From contig JAAOIL010000036.1 of assembly GCA_015163825.1 (NCBI GenBank), positions 1 to 11,078 on the forward strand: a stretch of 11,078 bases of DNA, in the 5' to 3' direction. Below the pieces are notes generated by a model. It was not told where the DNA came from, made no database searches, and saw only the letters and a program-made list of their open reading frames with translations. Shown piece by piece: positions 6,930 through 11,078 of the stretch. A program made the position numbers and the translations under genes. How positions within the stretch are numbered: position 1 is the stretch's first letter; each line of letters begins with the position of its first letter. The stretch is from Alphaproteobacteria bacterium (GTDB lineage Bacteria > Pseudomonadota > Alphaproteobacteria > RS24).

Positions 6930-8693
6930 TTATAGTTGCGCTGGCGGCTCTATTAAAGTTTCAGCACTTGCTTCTTCTGCGGCTTCGGCTTCTGCCTCTA
7001 TCTCTGCTTGGGCTTGTGCTTGTGCTTCTGCCAATGCGCGTTTGGCTTCATCAACTTCGGCTTGGGTAATCCACCCCGCCGCCACACGCGCTGTCATAAT
7101 CATTGTTTCCGCTTCTGGCGCCGCAATATCAAACCCAACAAGGAAACCATCATGCTTAATCGGCTTTGAAGCATTGCGGCGGTCTTCACCTTCTCTACCC
7201 TCCCTGGCGCGTTGGGCGCGTTCTCTAGCACGGCGCGCGGCTGTGAGTTTTGGGGGCATTTCCACCCAACCTGTTAAATCATCTGTGGCGCAACCAGCAA
7301 AATCATCAAGCGATTTAATCTCGTTCTCGCCCAAGCGCACCAACATAGCGGGTGTGAGACCTTTAATCTCTGCCAGCGCATCGCTGACCCCCAATGCCAC
7401 ACGCTTTTCTGATAAAGCCGCATTCTCGCGATCCAGATGATCACGCGCCCGATTTTGAATTTCTTCAGCCGTTTCTTCCTCAAATCCTTCAATGCTGGTA
7501 ATCTCTTTTAATGGCACAAACGCCACTTCTTCAACACTGGCAAAGCCTTCTGAGGCAAGCAATTGCGCTAGCATTTCATCAACATCAAGCCCCTCCATAA
7601 AGGCTTCGGTGCGTTCAGCAAACTCTGTTTGACGCCGCTCGCTCTCTTGGGCTTCGGTCATAATATCAATATCCCAGCCTGTCAGTTGCGAGGCAAGGCG
7701 CACATTTTGACCACGCCGCCCAATCGCTAAACTTAACTGCTCGTCCGGCACCACCACATCAATGCGATTAATATCTTCGTCTAAAACAACCTTGCTGACT
7801 TCTGCTGGTGCCAGCGCATTAACAATAAATGCCGCCGCATCGGGCGACCATGGTATAATATCAACCTTCTCGCCTTGTAGTTCATTCACCACGGCTTGCA
7901 CACGACTGCCACGCATACCAACACACGCCCCAACCGGATCTATGCCCGGGTCATTTGATATGACCGCAATCTTCGCCCGACTGCCGGGGTCTCTTGCCAC
8001 AGCGCGAATTTCTATCACGCCATCATAAATCTCTGGCACTTCTTGCCCGAATAAACGTGCCATAAAATCTGGCACGGTGCGTGATAAAATAATCTGTGGG
8101 CCGCGCATTTCACGACGCACATCATCAATATAAGCACGGATGCGGTCGCCCGGGCGAAACACTTCGCGGGGGATAAGATGATTGCGCCTTATCACCGCCT
8201 CACCACGACCCAAATCTAAAACGACATTGCCATATTCAACCCGCTTTACAATCGTGCTGATAATCTCGCCAATGCGGTCTTTGAACTCTTCATATTGTTG
8301 CTCGCGCTCCGCATCACGGACACGTTGCACAATCACCTGCTTCGCCGCTTGTGTCGCAATACGACCAAACTCTACGGGGGGCAATTCCTCTATAATCTCA
8401 TCACCAATCTTGGCATCCGCTTTTTCTTTTTGTGCCATCGCCAATGTGATTTCTGTATCATCATTCTCTACAAGCGCCACCACCTGCACGGCACGCAAAA
8501 GCGTTGTCACCCCTGTTTGTGGGTCAATCTGGACACGGATGTCGTTCTCTGCCCCATAACGAGCCTTCGCCGCCCGCCCTATCGCATCCGCCATCGCATC
8601 AAGCACAATCTGTGGCTCAATACCTTTTTCACGCGCAACCGCATCAGCGATTTGCACCAGTTCCAATTTATTCGCACTAATTCCTGTCGTCAT
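6930..8693 (-). CDS. nusA: Transcription termination/antitermination factor NusA
   Basis: NusA binds RNA polymerase near the RNA exit channel and modulates pausing, intrinsic and Rho termination and rRNA antitermination. The 587-residue product has the polymerase-binding N-terminal domain (about 1-125, opening TTGISANKLELVQIADAV), S1 (about 141-206), KH1 with GMRG at 259-262, KH2 with GRRG at 325-328, and two C-terminal helix-hairpin-helix repeats (about 370-425 and 435-480). The end AETMIMTARVAAGWIT is a familiar alphaproteobacterial tail, followed by an Ala/Gln/Glu-rich stretch. An Arg-rich segment (about 487-508) seems to be inserted before that tail. Two ATGs, at 8699 and 8693, are in frame. 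AAAGGAG (8706-8700) touches the first but lies 6 bases from the second, and the second matches the family opening, so 8693 is preferred. It follows rimP by 33 bases in the standard order. Confidence 0.97.
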   Translation of the reverse strand: MTTGISANKLELVQIADAVAREKGIEPQIVLDAMADAIGRAAKARYGAENDIRVQIDPQTGVTTLLRAVQVVALVENDDTEITLAMAQKEKADAKIGDEIIEELPPVEFGRIATQAAKQVIVQRVRDAEREQQYEEFKDRIGEIISTIVKRVEYGNVVLDLGRGEAVIRRNHLIPREVFRPGDRIRAYIDDVRREMRGPQIILSRTVPDFMARLFGQEVPEIYDGVIEIRAVARDPGSRAKIAVISNDPGIDPVGACVGMRGSRVQAVVNELQGEKVDIIPWSPDAAAFIVNALAPAEVSKVVLDEDINRIDVVVPDEQLSLAIGRRGQNVRLASQLTGWDIDIMTEAQESERRQTEFAERTEAFMEGLDVDEMLAQLLASEGFASVEEVAFVPLKEITSIEGFEEETAEEIQNRARDHLDRENAALSEKRVALGVSDALAEIKGLTPAMLVRLGENEIKSLDDFAGCATDDLTGWVEMPPKLTAARRARERAQRAREGREGEDRRNASKPIKHDGFLVGFDIAAPEAETMIMTARVAAGWITQAEVDEAKRALAEAQAQAQAEIEAEAEAAEEASAETLIEPPAQL

Positions 8694-8706
8694 AATCATC
8701 TCCTTT
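8694..8706 (-). promoter_or_regulatory. nusA ribosome-binding site that decides between two in-frame ATGs
   Basis: AAAGGAG at 8706-8700 is a near-perfect Shine-Dalgarno match. It abuts the ATG at 8699, leaving no spacer, and sits 6 bases before the ATG at 8693, which is the normal distance. Start at 8693 also removes the two extra residues Met-Ile from the NusA N-terminus. Confidence 0.75.
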
Positions 8707-8726
8707 ATTTAGTCGTAATTTAGTAT

Positions 8727-9494
8727 TTAATCTTTAAGTGTATTCAATAGATTGCTTATTTCTGCGGCGCTGGGGTGTAAAATCACCTCGCTTATTTGTG
8801 AAAAGGCAAACCCCAAAACCTGTGGCGCGCTATAATTTTCCAAAGCAACCTCTAACAGCAATTCATCATTTTCTATGCCGCATAAAATGCCCTGAAAACG
8901 CGACCGTGCTTTATCATTGCTGATAATCGGGCGTATCGTTTTTAACTTCACACGCGCCCCTTTATAGGTTTCAAAATCTGCCAATCTTGTTAGCGGGCGT
9001 TCTAGCCCCGCCGAAGATACTTCTAGCGCATAGGCCCCACTGATAAGATCTTCAACATCCAGCAGAGCCGATAGCGCCCGACTTATCGTTTCGCATTCGC
9101 CCAATGTGAGAGTGCCCTCTTTATTTTCTGCCATAATCTGTAGCACTTTCTTAGCATTTTTAGTGCTTTTGCCTTTTGGTGCGGCGCCCATATCTGCGCC
9201 AATCAAGCGCATACGCACCAAGGTAAAATCCAAATCCTCTAGCACAGGCACAACCACAGGCAGAAGCACCCGCGCGCCTGCACCCGCCATAAGATGATTT
9301 GTTGGCGTAATATCACCTTGTTGTGTGAGGGGTTGTGTGAGAGGTTGTGTGAGGGGCTGTGTGAAAGGGGGCGTAAAGGAAGGTGTAGAGGAAGGCGCAG
9401 AAGAGGGCGCAGAGGAAGGCGCAGAAGAGGGTGTTGAGAGCGGTGCTATCGTTTCGCCCTCATTTTGCTGCCTATCTTCAGATGTATTTTGCAT
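8727..9494 (-). CDS. rimP: Ribosome maturation factor RimP with a repetitive N-terminal extension
   Basis: RimP binds the free 30S subunit and is needed for its efficient maturation. The conserved protein begins around residue 74. The N-terminal domain contains VLEDLDFTLVRMRLIG (84-99), LQIMAE (118-123), ISRALSALLDVEDLISGAYALEV (137-159) and SSAGLERPLTR (160-170). The SH3-like C-terminal domain follows to about 240. Before it lie some 70 extra residues, of which 19-58 are ten four-residue repeats rich in Pro, Ser, Thr and Gln, so the protein is 255 residues against about 150 in E. coli. ATG 9494 has only a weak GGA about 7 bases upstream. Met69 (9290) would give a 187-residue protein of normal shape but has no Shine-Dalgarno match, so the long form is kept with reserve. 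The gene leads the nusA-infB operon and follows a 186-base gap. Confidence 0.93.
   Translation of the reverse strand: MQNTSEDRQQNEGETIAPLSTPSSAPSSAPSSAPSSTPSFTPPFTQPLTQPLTQPLTQQGDITPTNHLMAGAGARVLLPVVVPVLEDLDFTLVRMRLIGADMGAAPKGKSTKNAKKVLQIMAENKEGTLTLGECETISRALSALLDVEDLISGAYALEVSSAGLERPLTRLADFETYKGARVKLKTIRPIISNDKARSRFQGILCGIENDELLLEVALENYSAPQVLGFAFSQISEVILHPSAAEISNLLNTLKD
9321..9440 (-). repeat. 12-base coding minisatellite, ten units, in rimP
   Basis: Ten contiguous 12-base units encode the tetrapeptides LSTP, SSAP three times, SSTP, SFTP, PFTQ and PLTQ three times (residues 19-58). Neighbouring units are more alike than distant ones, giving a gradient from SSAP-type to PLTQ-type. That is the pattern expected from repeated local duplication. 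The unit length keeps the frame. The composition predicts a disordered, proline-rich segment. Confidence 0.95.
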
Positions 9495-9680
9495 TTTAAG
9501 TCCAATATCTCTCTTTGTTCAGTTTTTATATTTTGTTTTTGCAATAAAAAAAGCGGCACTGCCGATTAAGACAGCCCACTTCAATAAAGCAGAATAGGGC
9601 GTGTTTAGCGTTAATTTATGGATTTTGCAAGATAATTAGGTATATTTTGCCTAAAATTCGTATAAATTTAGATAATTCCG
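9495..9680 (-). other. trmB-rimP intergenic region, likely site of the rimP operon promoter
   Basis: This is the longest gap in the window (186 bases) and clearly more AT-rich than the genes. On the minus strand it contains a short candidate terminator (9564-9546) followed by an A/T-rich tract to the rimP start. A rimP-operon promoter is expected here, but I see no strong one. The best pair I noticed is TTGCAA at 9630-9625 with TAAACA at 9607-9602 (17-base spacing), which matches the consensus poorly. TATAAA-like sequences near 9530 lack a suitable -35 partner. A weak inverted pair TAGG/CCTA spans about 9636-9652. No RNA gene or riboswitch fold was recognised. Confidence 0.5.
9546..9564 (-). 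terminator. Candidate intrinsic terminator after trmB
   Basis: On the minus strand CGGC-AGT-GCCG (9564-9554) forms a four-pair GC stem with a three-base loop. After one C it is followed by seven consecutive T residues (9552-9546). Two more A-T pairs are possible beyond one mismatch. The stem is short for an intrinsic terminator, so it may only partly end metK-trmB transcription. It has no T run in the plus direction. Confidence 0.45.
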
Positions 9681-10439
9681 CTATTTCTTGCCAGTTTTGC
9701 GTATCGTGCCGCCTAATTTTTGCAAGCGCAAATAGGTTGTGGAGCGCCCTTCTCTTTGGGCTTTTTCTTCATAACGGGTAGAAAACCATTGCGAGGGCGG
9801 GGCTTGCCAATCTTCCACGCTTTGCGCCACCAAGCGAAACAGCCCTGAAGCCCGAATATGAATAAGCGTCCAATCCACATAAGGCACAATATCACTCGCG
9901 AATAAAAACCCACCGCGTGGGGTCAGAACCCGATGTATAGCCGCCAGATTTTCTGTATTGATAAAACGGCGTTTGTGGTGTTTCTTTTTATGCCATGGGT
10001 CGGGATAGAGCAGATAAAGATTACACAAGGTCTTATCTGCCAAAGCGTCTATGATATCGCGACCATCACCGCAATGAATACGGATATTGGTCAGATCATA
10101 TTGAGCAATGCCGCGCAAGAGTTTTGCCACCCCTAAAGGAAAAGGTTCGCAGCCAATAAAGCCGCATTGGGGGTTGCGCCGTGCTTGCCCTAATAAATGC
10201 TCCCCCCCACCAAAGCCAATCTCTAGCGCATAATCTTGATAGTCTTTATCAAACCAGTCGGCAGGATTTTGCCCGCCAAGATTTTGCGGGGCTTTGTCTA
10301 TATTGATTTTCCATTGCGGCAAATGCTCATCTAGATAATTGCGTTGCCGCCCCGACATCCGTGTGCGCGCAAATAAAAGACGTTTGGGATAATCATCTTC
10401 GCCTTCTAAATCTGTCGTAAAGGGGTTATCAGTATTCAT
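9681..10439 (-). CDS. trmB: tRNA (guanine-N7)-methyltransferase TrmB
   Basis: TrmB uses S-adenosylmethionine to methylate N7 of G46 in the tRNA variable loop. The 252-residue Rossmann-fold protein shows the SAM-binding motif ALEIGFGGGEH (71-81), GFIGCEPF (93-100) with the acidic E98 near the expected ribose contact, and DGRD (125-128). The family signature PDPWHKKKHHKRRF lies at 146-159, FASDIVPYVDWTL at 180-192, and the C-terminal TRYEEKAQREG block, which contacts SAM and tRNA, at 221-231. Length is close to the E. coli enzyme (239). metK ends only 26 bases upstream, a sensible partner because it makes SAM. The start at 10439 is the only one of three tandem ATGs that opens the gene frame. 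There is no clear Shine-Dalgarno site, so coupling to metK translation is possible. Confidence 0.97.
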   Translation of the reverse strand: MNTDNPFTTDLEGEDDYPKRLLFARTRMSGRQRNYLDEHLPQWKINIDKAPQNLGGQNPADWFDKDYQDYALEIGFGGGEHLLGQARRNPQCGFIGCEPFPLGVAKLLRGIAQYDLTNIRIHCGDGRDIIDALADKTLCNLYLLYPDPWHKKKHHKRRFINTENLAAIHRVLTPRGGFLFASDIVPYVDWTLIHIRASGLFRLVAQSVEDWQAPPSQWFSTRYEEKAQREGRSTTYLRLQKLGGTIRKTGKK

Positions 10440-10465
10440 TTTTATTGTTCATTTTTAGTGTTCAT
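10427..10465 (-). repeat. 13-base imperfect tandem repeat with three ATGs at the metK-trmB junction
   Basis: Immediately after the metK TAA (10468-10466), three 13-base units follow on the minus strand: ATGAACACTAAAA (10465-10453), ATGAACAATAAAA (10452-10440) and ATGAATACTGATA (10439-10427). The first two differ by one base and the third by three from the first. Each unit begins with ATG, and since 13 is not a multiple of 3 the three ATGs are in three different frames. The third is the trmB start. The first two open seven-codon frames ending in TAA and TGA. Confidence 0.9.
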
Positions 10466-11078
10466 TTAGCGAATATGTTTATCTAATTGTAAATCTGTTT
10501 TTTCCCACGAGAACCCCCCATCGGCATCGGGGCGGCGGCCAAAATGACCATAGGCGGCTGTGCGGGCATAAATCGGGCGGTTTAAGTTCAAATGTTGGCG
10601 AATACCTTGCGGGGTTAAATCCATAGATTGCGGCAGCAGACGCTCTAGGGCGGCTTCTTCTATTTTGCCTGTGCCGTGTAAATCGACATAGATTGCCAAA
10701 GGATGACTGACCCCAATGGCATAAGATAATTGCAAAGTGCATTTTTCTGCCAGCCCCGCCGCCACAACATTTTTTGCCAGATAACGCGCCGCATAAGCGG
10801 CTGACCTATCAACCTTTGTTGGGTCTTTGCCAGAAAAAGCACCGCCACCATGCGGGGCAGCGCCACCATAAGTATCCACAATGATTTTACGCCCTGTCAA
10901 ACCCGCATCGCCATCGGGGCCGCCAATCACAAAAATACCGGTGGGATTAACAAATAGATTTTTGTCATCACACATCCAGCCAGCGGGCAACACATTTTCT
11001 ATGAGGGGGCGCACAAGGGCGCGGACTTCATCTTGTTGTAATGCCGCATTATGCTGGGTGGATAAAACAATAGAGGCC
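10466..11078 (-). CDS. metK: S-adenosylmethionine synthetase, C-terminal part (5' end outside window)
   Basis: MetK condenses ATP and methionine into SAM, with release of phosphate and diphosphate. The frame is open from the window edge for 203 codons to TAA at 10468-10466, about the second half of a protein usually near 390 residues. Visible signatures are FVIGGPDGDAGLTGRK, the IIVDTYGG block and the signature loop HGGGAFSGKDPTKVDRSAA, which carries the phosphate-, metal- and ATP-binding residues. AARYLAKNVVAAGLAEKC and SYAIGV follow. The C-terminus (FGRRPDADGGFSWEKTDL) is complete. A GTG at 11014 is not a start, because conserved sequence continues upstream of it to the edge. Co-location with trmB, a SAM consumer, is usual in alphaproteobacteria. 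Regulation cannot be judged because the 5' end is missing. Confidence 0.98.
   Translation of the reverse strand, partial: ASIVLSTQHNAALQQDEVRALVRPLIENVLPAGWMCDDKNLFVNPTGIFVIGGPDGDAGLTGRKIIVDTYGGAAPHGGGAFSGKDPTKVDRSAAYAARYLAKNVVAAGLAEKCTLQLSYAIGVSHPLAIYVDLHGTGKIEEAALERLLPQSMDLTPQGIRQHLNLNRPIYARTAAYGHFGRRPDADGGFSWEKTDLQLDKHIR

Noticed and set aside
1..11078. Mobile elements, CRISPR arrays, tRNA or rRNA genes, defence or biosynthetic systems
   Set aside because: Nearly all of the window is occupied by conserved housekeeping genes in standard order; no transposase, integrase, spaced repeat array or structured RNA gene was seen.

Overview
This window is a conserved housekeeping cluster for translation and RNA metabolism, with every gene on the minus strand. 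In transcription order (high to low coordinate) it reads metK (3' part), trmB, rimP, nusA, ylxR-type RNA-binding gene, infB, rbfA, truB, rpsO, pnp (5' part). The gene order, the ylxR-L7Ae-type fusion between nusA and infB, the IF-2 associated N-terminal segment and the NusA tail ending in an ARVxAGWIT-like motif all point to an alphaproteobacterium of moderate GC content. I cannot place it more finely from sequence alone.

Layout: 11078-10466 metK C-terminal 203 codons; 10439-9681 trmB; 9680-9495 intergenic space with a short candidate terminator; 9494-8727 rimP with an unusual repetitive N-terminal extension; 8693-6930 nusA; 6878-6171 ylxR-like gene; 6178-3647 infB, overlapping ylxR by 8 bases; 3628-3206 rbfA; 3181-2183 truB; 2152-1883 rpsO; 1882-1801 a short leader made largely of copies of the rpsO tail; 1800-1 pnp, cut inside its KH domain. 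There is no gene-free stretch longer than 186 bases. The rimP-to-pnp genes are spaced 18 to 82 bases apart or overlap, so they are probably one operon. metK-trmB may be a separate upstream unit.

The products work together. NusA controls elongation and termination. RimP and RbfA mature the 30S subunit, S15 is a primary 16S rRNA binder, and IF-2 delivers initiator tRNA. TruB and TrmB modify tRNA, MetK makes the methyl donor that TrmB uses, and PNPase degrades RNA.

I see no undescribed system here. What is unusual is small-scale: short direct tandem repeats at gene ends and starts (rpsO tail, trmB start, rimP and ylxR N-termini), and a YlxR domain that appears to have lost its two signature motifs.
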